DNA of 64,000 bases from Pyrinomonadaceae bacterium (GTDB taxonomy: Bacteria; Acidobacteriota; Blastocatellia; Pyrinomonadales; Pyrinomonadaceae): the NCBI GenBank assembly GCA_036277115.1, contig DASUNM010000011.1:186001-250000 (forward strand), written 5' to 3'. Under the pieces are notes generated by a model. It was not told the DNA's origin and searched no databases. It was given only the letters and a program-made list of their open reading frames with translations. The translations under genes and the position numbers were made by a program. Below are positions 9,086 through 17,703 of this stretch, one piece after another (the first letter of the stretch is position 1; the number at the start of each line of letters is the position of its first letter).

Positions 9086-10311
9086 CGGTCCGGAAAGGTA
9101 ATGATCGAATTCCTCGTCGGCATCTTAAACTCGAACAGTTTGCGTTTCGCGGGAAAGTCCCCGCCGCGTCCGTCCAGCCAGTAACTCCTAAAAACATAAG
9201 GCAGGAACTCGTCCTCGCTGATTCGCGGGCCCCGGCCTACATGGAAGTGCAGATGGGGTCCGTCCGTGTTCCCCGAATTTCCCAGCTTAGCGAGCAGCTG
9301 ACCCTTGCGGACGCGGTCGCCTTCCTTGACGCGGATCGATCCAGGCTGGAGATGCACATAGAAAGCATATTGCCCCTTGCCGATCTGAAGAGCGATCATG
9401 TTGCCGTTGACGGTCGCCTCGGTCAGGGGAACCGGCATGTTCGTTTTTCTGTCGGTTCGAGGGATGTTCTCAGGGATCCCGTCCTTTGTTTCCATCACGA
9501 GTCCGTCCGCGACGGCTATTACCTCGGCGCCATAGCTGTAGAACGCCGACAAGTTAATTTCAACCGGAGTCTGGGGTCGCCAAGCCGTGATCTCTCCGTT
9601 GACCTTTGCGATCTTTGCAAAGTCGCAGCCGAAGCGCGACACCACAAGGATTCGGGCGGTCCTGGCGTAAGGTATCTGCGCGTCGTGTGGGGCGAAGGGA
9701 TCGAACAAGGCATTGGCGCAGAACCAGGGTCCGCCGCGGAGCGGAGGTCCGATGACGACCGGAGGGCGTCGATCGATTGGCATTGGTTCGGAGACGGCGA
9801 AGAGCTCCGATGACTCGGAACCGTCGTCGAGGATCAACCGGAGATTGGGATCGGATTCGAACTTGATCCGGTGCCGTACTGCGGCAGGCACGCTCGCTCC
9901 CAACGGCAGTCTTACGTGAATCGTGATGACCGCTGTCCGGCCGGCCAGCAGTAGACGATTTGGTGGGCCCTTTAATTCACTATTAAACGGGACGGTGCCA
10001 ATCCTGTTCGGGTCCTCGAGCGCCTTAGTATCGTACTGTGCTAATAGCTTCCCCGTGGCAGCGTCCTCGACGTCGATCGACGCGAACCGAAGATCCTCCT
10101 TTTGCCAGTTGACGATGAAAAGCTCATAGACGAGATGTTGGAGATCGTCGTCTGCTGCCACGAACTGGCCGATGGCGGGCCGGGCGTGGGCATCGATCTG
10201 AAGGGAATTCATTTTTACTACGGTGCTCGTTTGCGTCTGCGCGCTGGATAAGGCGACAAACACCAGAAGCACCGCAAAGATTGCTGTGATTAAATGCTTC
10301 ACGTTAATCAC
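9082..10311 (-). CDS. Secreted M23-type protein, second copy
   Basis: A 409-residue paralogue of the preceding protein, similar along its whole length: signal peptide (SSAQ at about residue 25), the same N-terminal beta domain with LPLGASVPAAVRHRIKFES, and an M23 domain with YAFYVHLQPGSIRVKEGDRV and GNTDGPHLHFHVG near residue 354. The first metal motif is again RFGCD (near residue 228) rather than HxGxD, so the loss is shared and old. A tandem duplication is the simplest origin. It lies 78 bases downstream of the serine hydrolase gene in the same operon. Confidence 0.85.
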   Translation of the reverse strand: MINVKHLITAIFAVLLVFVALSSAQTQTSTVVKMNSLQIDAHARPAIGQFVAADDDLQHLVYELFIVNWQKEDLRFASIDVEDAATGKLLAQYDTKALEDPNRIGTVPFNSELKGPPNRLLLAGRTAVITIHVRLPLGASVPAAVRHRIKFESDPNLRLILDDGSESSELFAVSEPMPIDRRPPVVIGPPLRGGPWFCANALFDPFAPHDAQIPYARTARILVVSRFGCDFAKIAKVNGEITAWRPQTPVEINLSAFYSYGAEVIAVADGLVMETKDGIPENIPRTDRKTNMPVPLTEATVNGNMIALQIGKGQYAFYVHLQPGSIRVKEGDRVRKGQLLAKLGNSGNTDGPHLHFHVGRGPRISEDEFLPYVFRSYWLDGRGGDFPAKRKLFEFKMPTRNSIITFPDR

Positions 10312-10389
10312 CGGGGCGGGTAGGTATTGATTGAGGCGTTGACCGGCAACTTGAAGTCGATTCGCTTGCTTTCGCAGTATCCGGCGGGG

Positions 10390-11913
10390 CTAAGGCTGTC
10401 GCTTGAAGGCGTAGGTTCGCCACTTCAAGACCATACTGCCGTCCTTGCCCGACTCGAAAGTAATGAATTTATTTCCGACACTTCCTCCAGCAATTTTAAA
10501 GTCGTTATCTCCAAAGGACTCAAGGGGAACCTCTTTCATCCAGACTCTTGAACCGGGCCGTACTTCGGGTATTGTGATCACTAACTTTTGATTCACGATG
10601 CGAACGTCGAATTCGCTGAAGGTTATCAGGGCGATGGCGTTCGGGTCGGTGATAATGTATCGCCCAGTGTATTTCTGCCACTTCGGCAGGGCCTCCTCGA
10701 GAGCTTTGGCCTGGCTCCGCTCAAGAGATTTCTCGACTACCGTTGTTAATTTCTTGAGGAGAGGGTATCCCAACCAGAAAGGCTCAGTTTGGGTGTTCGT
10801 CAAAAGGGCCATCCCCACCTTGCGCGGGTGGTTGATATACACGATCGATGAGTAGCCAGCGGTGCCGCCATCCTTGTAATTAATCTGCTCCCCGCTGAAT
10901 GGATTAACCGAAAAGCCGACAGTGGAACCTGCCAGCCACAGCCACGTAGGCCTTCCTTTTTCATCCCTGCTTAGATCTGTGCTTACGGCCACTGGAATCA
11001 GCATCTCCAGCAGCGAACTGCTGCCCAGCACTTGCTTGCCACCCCTCGGGCCTAGACGGAAAAACAAAGACAAAAAATTTGCCAGGTCATCCACGTTCGA
11101 ATAGAGCATCCCGGAGGCGACGCCATGTTTCGGGTAGGACGATCTTTCATGGGTCCCATCCGGTCCAGCGGGCTTATAGCCGACGGCAAAACGTTTCTTC
11201 ATTTGCTCAGTTAACGCGAAGCCGCTGTGATTCATTCCGAGAGGTTTGAGGATATGAGTCGCGACGTACTGGTCGTAGGGTTGTTTAGCAACTCGAGACA
11301 GGGCCAGACCGATAATGTTGTACCCGAGGTTTGAGTACGAATACATGGTCATGGCGGGCAACATCATTTCGGTATTCTCGAGACTCTTCAGCTGATCTTC
11401 AACTGAAGGAAACTCGTCCGTGGCCTGATACTCGTGAAGCATGGGAGGTTCCCTTGGCAGTCCCGAATAATGCGCGGCAACCTGACGGAACGTTGCCGGC
11501 CGGGCGTCAGGGAAACGCGATTTGATTTTGAACTCCGGAAGGTACTTCTCAATCGGGTCGTCGAGGTGCAATTTGCCGGCGTCCCGCAGTTGCATCAGCA
11601 TCATTGCCGTAAATGCCTTCGTCACCGAGCCTGTGCGGTAGACCGTTTGTGGATCAGCGGGAATCTTTTTCTCGAGATCAGCGTAACCAAAGCCTTTAGC
11701 GAGCAGAACTTCCTGATCGTAGACGATCACAATGGACATGCCGGGGATTTTTGCTTTCACCCGGGCCTTTTCAGCATCGGCCTCAATCTCGGCGAGAATG
11801 GCGCGTAGCTCAGGATCATTCTTATCCAGGGCCACGCGAGGCTGTTGCGCAGGCCAGGCCGTGTGAAGCAAAAAAATGAGAACGATAGCTAGCGCGCAAA
11901 GACGATGTGACAT
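10390..11913 (-). CDS. Serine hydrolase of the beta-lactamase / class C family
   Basis: A 507-residue exported protein with a signal peptide (to about PAQQ) and a class C beta-lactamase-like domain (about residues 40-395). The nucleophile motif SxxK is S96-V-T-K99 in YRTGSVTKAFTAM, the tyrosine motif is Y193-S-N195, and the third motif appears as DGGTAGYSS instead of KTG. Such enzymes include D-aminopeptidases, esterases and penicillin-binding relatives; a true beta-lactamase is unlikely. A C-terminal beta domain (about 415-505, WQKYTGRYIITD) resembles the small barrel found after many of these hydrolases. The gene lies 27 bases downstream of a DUF4097-like gene. Confidence 0.88.
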   Translation of the reverse strand: MSHRLCALAIVLIFLLHTAWPAQQPRVALDKNDPELRAILAEIEADAEKARVKAKIPGMSIVIVYDQEVLLAKGFGYADLEKKIPADPQTVYRTGSVTKAFTAMMLMQLRDAGKLHLDDPIEKYLPEFKIKSRFPDARPATFRQVAAHYSGLPREPPMLHEYQATDEFPSVEDQLKSLENTEMMLPAMTMYSYSNLGYNIIGLALSRVAKQPYDQYVATHILKPLGMNHSGFALTEQMKKRFAVGYKPAGPDGTHERSSYPKHGVASGMLYSNVDDLANFLSLFFRLGPRGGKQVLGSSSLLEMLIPVAVSTDLSRDEKGRPTWLWLAGSTVGFSVNPFSGEQINYKDGGTAGYSSIVYINHPRKVGMALLTNTQTEPFWLGYPLLKKLTTVVEKSLERSQAKALEEALPKWQKYTGRYIITDPNAIALITFSEFDVRIVNQKLVITIPEVRPGSRVWMKEVPLESFGDNDFKIAGGSVGNKFITFESGKDGSMVLKWRTYAFKRQP

Positions 11914-11940
11914 GTGATTCTCCGATAACCGGAAGGGTTG

Positions 11941-12756
11941 TTAGGGATAACGGATAAGCAAGATGCTACCGGAATTACCGTGGGCATTAATCGTCGGCCC
12001 GCCAGATCCGACGCGCGCATAGTAATCGGAGGCTCCTGACTTGGTAAATTCCACATTCGGCAGCTCACTTGAAACCGGGCCGCTGTGTCCGCTTACTTTC
12101 ACATCGATACTTAATTCACCGCCGACGTATAGCTTGAGAGTGCCGCTATTACCACTCAACTCCAGTCCTTCTGTATCGAGGTGCCGGATCTTAATGGTTG
12201 CCGTCCCACTATTGCCCGTGATACGAGCACCACTACCGAGTTCGGCGACGTTGATGGTCCCACTATTACCCGTGATACGTGCACCATTACCGACACGCGC
12301 GAGATTGATGTCCCCGCTATTGCCGCTGATACGCAGCGTGCCGTCAATCTCTCCGATGTCGATTGGGCCGCTGACGCCGTGGACGCTAACATCGACACGC
12401 CGCGGGAGACTCAACACCAACCGATGAACGACCTGTATATTCTGGCAGCCTGGACCACCCACGTTTTCACTCCGGACCGTCAAATTACCCGATGCCTGCT
12501 CCACAACGATTTTGTTGCAATCCAGTTCAGCGCGGCTGCGCGCGGTTCGCTCCATCTGGACGATTGCCGAATCGGCATCAACAGCCTTGATGTCAACGCT
12601 GCCGCTAATCGCAGCCACGTCAACATGCGCTTTAGCCGGGAGAGTAAAGCTTCTATTGATTTCATCGCGCTCTTGAGCGACGGTCGCCCAAACCGATGAT
12701 GCGCCAAGAAGAACCGACAACACCGCACACGCTTTTTTGATTGCTAGGTTTTTCAT
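11941..12756 (-). CDS. DUF4097-like secreted adhesin with GNSG repeats
   Basis: A 271-residue exported protein (signal peptide to about ATVAQE) made mostly of a beta-helix-like repeat. Between about residues 130 and 225 the word GNSG recurs every 16-20 residues (LRISGNSGDINL, ARITGNSGTINV, ARITGNSGTATI, LELSGNSGTLKL), typical of DUF4097 / putative adhesin proteins. It is the third such protein in this operon and shares the C-terminal pattern YYARVGSGGPTI with its neighbour. Repeat DNA is highly similar within the gene. Probably envelope-located; function not known. Confidence 0.8.
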   Translation of the reverse strand: MKNLAIKKACAVLSVLLGASSVWATVAQERDEINRSFTLPAKAHVDVAAISGSVDIKAVDADSAIVQMERTARSRAELDCNKIVVEQASGNLTVRSENVGGPGCQNIQVVHRLVLSLPRRVDVSVHGVSGPIDIGEIDGTLRISGNSGDINLARVGNGARITGNSGTINVAELGSGARITGNSGTATIKIRHLDTEGLELSGNSGTLKLYVGGELSIDVKVSGHSGPVSSELPNVEFTKSGASDYYARVGSGGPTINAHGNSGSILLIRYP

Positions 12757-12775
12757 TTTTTACTCCTTTGACTTT

Positions 12776-13621
12776 CTATATAACGACACGATTCGGACGC
12801 GAGTGAATGGGCAATGGCTGAAGAACGATAAAGCCTGTCACATTCGAGACCACGATTTGCGGCCCGCCTGAACCGAGACGTGCGGAATAGTTTGAAGGGC
12901 CAGCACTAACGAGAGCGAGACCCTGGATCTTATTGGAGACCCCGGCGGTTGTATTGCCGACACTCAATTCGGCGTTCAGGTCGCTGGCCAGGCCTAAGTA
13001 AACGTTGCGACTAACGCCACTGACACGCAGTCCCGCGTCATTGACGCGTTCGACCGCGACGCGGACATTCCCGCTGACGCCGGATACGGATAAGACCCCA
13101 TTCAAGCGCTTGGCATTGACGCTGCCACTAATACCGTCCAGATCAACGGCGCCAGTGACACCGCTGATGTTGAAATCGCCGCTGATACTCTTTCCGCTCA
13201 CTCTGACCTGGCGTGGAACTTTAAGGACGACGCGATTCAGTAGATCGATGCTGGAACGCTCCGTGCCATCGTTTTTTTGTGTGATGGTCAATCCCGACGA
13301 AGTCTGGTCGACAGAAACTTTTCGGTAATCCAAATCGGCGTGGTTCGGCGCCGAGCGATAAATGTGCACTTCGGCCACCGACCCATCAGCTGCTTCCACG
13401 GAAACAGGGCCGCTGATATTAAAAACATCTATATGTGCGCCGGCTTTGAGTTGATAACTCTTATGTTCCTCTTGGTCGCCCATAACCCTGGTCCACTCAT
13501 TTCCTGCCGGCCCGCCATTTACATCGACGGCTGCCGCCTTCGGCAGCTTTGCATGGCCGCCCAGAATTAACAGGGCGACAGCGCCGCTCACCAGTGATGA
13601 AACAATCGAACGATTCTTCAT
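12776..13621 (-). CDS. DUF4097-like secreted protein, ISG-repeat type
   Basis: About 281 residues from ATG at 13621, which follows AAGGAG at a good distance; a longer frame from 13660 would overlap the upstream gene and lacks a ribosome-binding site. Signal peptide or N-terminal membrane segment (IVSSLVSGAVALLILGG), then a beta-helix-like region in which SGxSGN/ISGS words repeat (ISGDFNISGVTGAVDLDGIS, LSVSGVSGNVRV). Ends YSARLGSGGPQIVVSNVTGF like its neighbour. Same operon, 19 bases upstream of the next gene. Belongs to the putative adhesin / DUF4097 group; no enzymatic residues seen. Confidence 0.78.
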   Translation of the reverse strand: MKNRSIVSSLVSGAVALLILGGHAKLPKAAAVDVNGGPAGNEWTRVMGDQEEHKSYQLKAGAHIDVFNISGPVSVEAADGSVAEVHIYRSAPNHADLDYRKVSVDQTSSGLTITQKNDGTERSSIDLLNRVVLKVPRQVRVSGKSISGDFNISGVTGAVDLDGISGSVNAKRLNGVLSVSGVSGNVRVAVERVNDAGLRVSGVSRNVYLGLASDLNAELSVGNTTAGVSNKIQGLALVSAGPSNYSARLGSGGPQIVVSNVTGFIVLQPLPIHSRPNRVVI

Positions 13622-13656
13622 ATTCACACTCCTTTTCGTTGGTTCCATCGACGCAC

Positions 13657-14628
13657 TCATCGCTGGCAGTCTTTGACACTGCTCGCCACGATTTTGCGCA
13701 GATGTACGTGTCCACTAAACGAATCAAGCTCGATCCGCCCGCTGCCGTCTCCGTACTTACCAATAATGCGTTGATTACTTTTGCTCGGCGGTGTTTGTGA
13801 GTCGTTCGAAAGTTGAAAGTCTTTCTCTATTCGACCACTGTACGCCGACAGCACCGCGGTAAAACCAACTGTGTCAGGAATATCCATGGATACATTCCCT
13901 GACAGTGTCTTCAGCCGATAGCGGCGTTCGGGATGAATCGGCCCTGTGAACGAAGCGCTACCCGAGGAAACGTTAAGTTCGACATCTCCGTCGATGTTCG
14001 AAACTGCAATTTGACCACTCGAGACTCGCGCCGCAACATCACCCTTGACGCATTGAACATTTATGCCGCTGCTGATTGCGACAATGCGAACATCGCCGTT
14101 GATATTCGACAAATTAACATTTCCGCTCCCGGCCGTGGCCTCGACAAATCCGCCCCCGAGAGACCCCGCCCTCTGAACATTTATGTTGCCGTCGTCGGTT
14201 CTTAGATTCACGCCACCGTCGAGGTTGTTAACAGTAATGGTGCCCCTGCGAAGGTAAATAGGTGCCAACTCAACATCGTGGGGAACCTTTACTTCTAGTA
14301 AGGTATTCACCTTCTGACTAACACTACGCCCACTTTCGATGGGACTAACGGTGAAGACTTTTTTATTTGCGGACGAGGCTTCGGTGATAATCACTTTAAT
14401 CGGCTGGGAACTGTTAAGATCGGTTGCCACGGCCTCGACGGTATTGCGATCTGATCCCTCAATGCGGATGTCTCCGAACTCACTGCGGACCACAATCCGA
14501 CTTCCTTGTTCGACTCTGCGTTCCTGCTCGATGGCACTCGGATACTCTTTGGCGACTCCGCGGGTAGTCGCCATGGCGAAACCGATCACCGCGAGCGCTA
14601 TTAATACCGGCTTAAGTCTTACAAACAT
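13657..14628 (-). CDS. DUF4097-like secreted protein, first of three
   Basis: A 323-residue exported protein starting at ATG 14628 with GGGGAG five bases upstream; a TTG at 14640 is in frame but would lie on that site. Signal peptide, then EFGDIRIEGSDRNTVEAVAT and repeated strand-turn units (VNNLDGGVNLRTDDGNINV, GSGNVNLSNINGDVRIVAIS, SSGQIAVSNIDGDVELNVSS) of the DUF4097 beta-helix type. It is the first structural gene after the sigma/anti-sigma pair, which suggests it is a main target of that switch. The three paralogues differ in their repeat words, so they are old duplicates. Confidence 0.8.
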   Translation of the reverse strand: MFVRLKPVLIALAVIGFAMATTRGVAKEYPSAIEQERRVEQGSRIVVRSEFGDIRIEGSDRNTVEAVATDLNSSQPIKVIITEASSANKKVFTVSPIESGRSVSQKVNTLLEVKVPHDVELAPIYLRRGTITVNNLDGGVNLRTDDGNINVQRAGSLGGGFVEATAGSGNVNLSNINGDVRIVAISSGINVQCVKGDVAARVSSGQIAVSNIDGDVELNVSSGSASFTGPIHPERRYRLKTLSGNVSMDIPDTVGFTAVLSAYSGRIEKDFQLSNDSQTPPSKSNQRIIGKYGDGSGRIELDSFSGHVHLRKIVASSVKDCQR

Positions 14629-14679
14629 TGCACTCCCCAAGTCAGTCTGAGTCAGTTCTCAGACAGAACGTTAAGCGGC

Positions 14680-15555
14680 CTACCAGCTTGTCACTTCTCT
14701 GAGCAGCTCTACTTTTTTCTCATACGCCGAGGCCAGATACTGGACGGCAAAAGGATCTCGTGGTTGCTCGCGCGCGACCCTTCGCGTAGCAGCTATGTTG
14801 CGGTCAACTTCTGTGAGCGCTCTTTCAAGCTGCGAAAGCAACGCGGGAGAAATGACGGCCTGGCGACGCTTAATATCGCGCGACAGAATCTTAATCGCGG
14901 ACAAGTATTCCTGTTCGGCTCTTCGTGCCACCTGATCAACCGTAGGCCCGGCAGGTGATGGTTCAACATGTCTACTTGCACTTCCGGCTGCGCTAACCTG
15001 TGTCCCGCGTCTTCTGTTACCGCTTCTAGTTGAAGAAAGCGGAATCGTTCGATCTTTATCATCAGTGGAGCTTGGGCGATCAGTATTATCCGAGTCGCGG
15101 GGCGTGCCCTCGCGGTTTACCTCAGGCGAAGGTTGCACGCCAACGACTCCCGGATTTTGATCCTGGGACCTGGAGTTTTCGGTGGTTGTTCGCCACACCA
15201 TTATTCCGATGACGAATGCGATTGTGATAAGGACCAGTGCGGCAGCCAGCTGAGGTGTGACACGCAGGCCTCCAAGAGCATTCGCAAGCCAACCTTGAAG
15301 TCGGCGTTGCGGTTGGGAGGCGCTGATGATTTTCTCCTTGTCCATCTCCAACTGTAAGTTCGCCCATAAAGCCGGCGTCGGCTCAACATCCAGCAGATAT
15401 TTCTCGTAAAGTTCCTGTTCATGTCGCAAGTTCGCATAAAGCTGAGAGCACGGCCCGCATATCGCAATATGGGCACTTACCTCGCGGGCGAGGCGGTCAT
15501 CAAGATCGCCCTCAATCAGGTCGTCCATCATTCCCAAACAAGCTTCACATTTCAT
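14680..15555 (-). CDS. Anti-sigma factor with zinc-finger (zf-HC2) and one membrane segment
   Basis: A 291-residue protein. The N-terminus carries the ZAS/zf-HC2 pattern (MKCEACLGMMDDLIEGDL, then HIAICGPC, i.e. HxxxCxxC), which binds ECF sigma factors. A single membrane helix lies at about residues 103-122 (QLAAALVLITIAFVIGIMVW), then a long Ser/Thr/Asp-rich linker and a C-terminal helical segment (about 205-290) outside the membrane. Its start overlaps the sigma gene by 11 bases, the usual tight coupling of such pairs. It probably holds the sigma factor at the membrane until an envelope signal arrives. Confidence 0.9.
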   Translation of the reverse strand: MKCEACLGMMDDLIEGDLDDRLAREVSAHIAICGPCSQLYANLRHEQELYEKYLLDVEPTPALWANLQLEMDKEKIISASQPQRRLQGWLANALGGLRVTPQLAAALVLITIAFVIGIMVWRTTTENSRSQDQNPGVVGVQPSPEVNREGTPRDSDNTDRPSSTDDKDRTIPLSSTRSGNRRRGTQVSAAGSASRHVEPSPAGPTVDQVARRAEQEYLSAIKILSRDIKRRQAVISPALLSQLERALTEVDRNIAATRRVAREQPRDPFAVQYLASAYEKKVELLREVTSW

Positions 15556-16090
15556 CGCGCACCTCCAAATATGGGCGAATCAACTGGCGCATCTCGGCTT
15601 TGGCGCGGTGGAGATCCGTCTTGAGCTTTGGGATTGAAAACCCTGTAATTTCTGCGATCTCGTCATAGCTTCTCTGCTGCAGGAGCTTGAGAGTAAAGAC
15701 CATTCGCTTATCGCTGTCCAATCTCGCCAGCGCATCGTGAATGACATTTCTGAGTTCCTTGTTAAGCAAATAATCATCAGGAGCGGGTCCGCCACCCTCA
15801 CCTAAATTCGCTACTGGCTGGTCATTTATCTCGATGGTGGAGAACTCTCGGTTGCGCCCGCGAAGCGTATTGAGAGCTACGTTTTTCGCAATCCCGCAAA
15901 GCCAGGTCGAGACCTTCGATTCGCCCCGCATGGTGTTCATATTTCGGTAAGCGCGCATGAATGTCTCTTGTGTCAAATCCTCTGCCAGACCGCGTTCGCC
16001 GACCATTCCGTAAAGGAATCTGAAAACAAACCTATGATGTTGCGCGAAGATCAAACGAAAGGCCTCGTCATCAGGGCGAACGCGCTCCAT
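15545..16090 (-). CDS. ECF-type RNA polymerase sigma factor
   Basis: About 181 residues from ATG 16090 (MERVRPDDEAFRL); a longer frame to 16207 adds a hydrophobic, signal-like stretch that does not fit a sigma factor. Region 2 is seen as FAQHHRFVFRFLYGMVGERG and AEDLTQETFMRAYRNM; region 4 as RLDSDKRMVFTLKLLQQRSY followed by the helix-turn-helix EIAEITGFSIPKLKTDLHRA. It heads the minus-strand operon and probably directs transcription of it. The promoter should lie between 16091 and about 16250; I could not identify a clear -35/-10 pair. Confidence 0.92.
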   Translation of the reverse strand: MERVRPDDEAFRLIFAQHHRFVFRFLYGMVGERGLAEDLTQETFMRAYRNMNTMRGESKVSTWLCGIAKNVALNTLRGRNREFSTIEINDQPVANLGEGGGPAPDDYLLNKELRNVIHDALARLDSDKRMVFTLKLLQQRSYDEIAEITGFSIPKLKTDLHRAKAEMRQLIRPYLEVRDEM

Positions 16091-16524
16091 AGAGTTCTCT
16101 GAACTATTAATCTGCGTTATAAAGCATGTCTCCGACGCGTGAACCGAGCTCGCCACACCTATCATCAACAACTTCATAGTCTTGCTCATTAGTACCGATT
16201 GAGACAAAAAGGTTTCAGCTTCTTTTGCCTGGCCTTTGTATCAGATTCGCTACTAAAAGGACTCATTATCGATACTCATCCAAAACGCGCATCCTAATAC
16301 CCTACCTGCGTCCCTTTTGGCGACGCCATCAGTCATGCGCTCGTGTCCATCTAAAGATCCATAGCAGTTCCGTGTGTCCCGCACGACTGACACGGGAAGA
16401 AACCGCCACCTGATTAGGCAACGAACCATGCGCCCCAAGGCTAATGTTCATTCTACTTATCTCTTGCGCTCTCGCTCGCATGGGCGGATAATCACCCCGA
16501 ACTAATGCGGTCGAGCGGAGACGA
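16091..16524. other. Divergent intergenic region between sigma operon and zap genes
   Basis: 434 bases between two divergent units. It must contain promoters for both, but no convincing -35/-10 boxes, terminator or RNA gene are visible. A short stretch at 16357-16395 has GTGTCCCGCACGACTGACAC, a weak inverted repeat (GTGTC against GACAC). No open frame here looks coding. Confidence 0.5.
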
Positions 16525-16791
16525 ATGATGGTTCCCTTAAACGGATTGGAAAAGTTCTCACACCTCGAAGACAAAATTTATCGCACAATCGAACTGACCA
16601 AGACGCTCCGCCAGGAGAAAGAGGAACTGGAGCGTCAGTTGGCGAATTATCGCGGCGGCGCCGGGGACGAACAGCTCGTTACGGACGTGCAGCGGTTGCG
16701 CGCCGAGCGCGAGCTGATTCGAACCAAGGTTGAAACAATCCTGGATGCGATCGGTCGCATCGATCCTGAACTTGCGGAGGCCGTGCGCTGA
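16525..16791 (+). CDS. Small coiled-coil protein, ZapB-like
   Basis: An 88-residue, almost wholly helical protein with heptad pattern (EDKIYRTIELTKTLRQEKEE, QRLRAERELIRTKVETILDA). No signal or membrane segment. ATG at 16525 (or 16528) follows GCGGAG. It overlaps the zapA start by one base (TGATG), and small coiled-coil genes in this position are usually cell-division factors that bundle Z-rings with ZapA. Sequence similarity to E. coli ZapB is too low to name it with certainty. Confidence 0.7.
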   Translation: MMVPLNGLEKFSHLEDKIYRTIELTKTLRQEKEELERQLANYRGGAGDEQLVTDVQRLRAERELIRTKVETILDAIGRIDPELAEAVR

Positions 16792-17150
16792 TGAGTCCTG
16801 AAGCCATCGGATTAGATCGAAACAACGACGCCGCGTCATCTCCGACGATTAAGGTCGAGATTTACGATCAAGCCTATACCGTCCGCTCTGACGGCGACCC
16901 CGAATACTTAAAGCAACTCGCTGAATATGTTGACGAGCGGATGCGCGAGATATCTTCCGGCACCCTGACTGTTGATTCCCGCAAAGTTGCGATTCTGGCA
17001 GCGCTTTATATTGCCGACGAATTACATCGACTCCAGAAGATTCACGACCAGGCCGATGAGCAGCTTGCGACCCGCAGCGCGGAATGCTCAGAGATGCTCG
17101 ACCGTCTGCTCAAGGCGCCCCGGGCGCTGGATCGCGCCGTGGCGAGCTAA
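16791..17150 (+). CDS. zapA: Cell division protein ZapA
   Basis: A 119-residue protein with the ZapA head (IKVEIYDQAYTVRSDGDPEY, LKQLAEYVDERMREI), the VAILAALYIADELH helix and a C-terminal coiled coil. ZapA binds FtsZ and cross-links protofilaments at midcell. Start ATG 16791 overlaps the upstream stop, so the two are coupled. In many bacteria zapA is followed by 6S RNA or rny-ymdB; here two duplicated small genes sit between zapA and ymdB and no rny is present. Confidence 0.9.
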   Translation: MSPEAIGLDRNNDAASSPTIKVEIYDQAYTVRSDGDPEYLKQLAEYVDERMREISSGTLTVDSRKVAILAALYIADELHRLQKIHDQADEQLATRSAECSEMLDRLLKAPRALDRAVAS

Positions 17151-17262
17151 ACTTAATTTCCCCTGAAGAAATGATCGCGATTGTCGCGGTCAAAGTTTTA
17201 GATATGACTGCAAGTCGCATTGTGTCTTGTGATTTGCACCTAATGAACGTTCAGGAGGGTTC

Positions 17263-17598
17263 ATGATTAAGAGGTCGATTTCTCTCGCGACCGTGGTCGC
17301 GCTGGTTTGTTGTTTCTGCGGTGTTTCGGTTTACGCGAATGGTACTGATCCAAAGGCGCCGGCGGTGAAGACAGTTACGCCGGCAGAAAAAAGTCAGGCA
17401 CAGGAAAAGTTGAAAGCCGATGTGACGAAGCTGGTGGCCGACGCGAAAGCGGGAAAGCTTAAGGTACCGACGCAGCACTTTCCGCAGCCGAAGCGTAACA
17501 ATCTTTCCACCGGAGCAAAGATCGGCATCATCGCCGCAATCGGCGGGGCTATAGTTCTCATCTGGGTGTTGGTTACGCTGGCGGATGATGACAGCTAA
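17263..17598 (+). CDS. Small exported membrane-anchored protein, copy 1
   Basis: A 111-residue protein: signal peptide (ISLATVVALVCCFCGVSVYA), a helical middle rich in Lys/Ala (EKLKADVTKLVADAKAGKLK), the conserved word RNNLSTGAKIGIIAAIGG leading into a C-terminal membrane helix (about residues 86-107), and an acidic end DDDS. A strong site AGGAGGG precedes ATG 17263. Not a family I recognise by name. The next gene is a close paralogue. Confidence 0.75.
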   Translation: MIKRSISLATVVALVCCFCGVSVYANGTDPKAPAVKTVTPAEKSQAQEKLKADVTKLVADAKAGKLKVPTQHFPQPKRNNLSTGAKIGIIAAIGGAIVLIWVLVTLADDDS

Positions 17599-17703
17599 TC
17601 CAGTCACCGGTGGCTGCTAAATAAACATCGCGAAGCATGGGTTGTTGGCCGACGATAACCAGCAAGGCCGGCACCCGTGCGGTCCTTGAGATCAGGAGGC
17701 GTC

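Noticed and set aside
9241..9813. 190-codon plus-strand frame opposite the second M23-type gene
   Set aside because: Shadow of the coding strand; the reverse frame has full protein homology.
16091..16207. Longer N-terminus of the sigma factor
   Set aside because: It adds a hydrophobic signal-like stretch unlike any sigma factor; homology starts after ATG 16090.
17151..17262. 6S RNA gene expected downstream of zapA
   Set aside because: The gap is only about 110 bases, too short, and has no long self-pairing structure.
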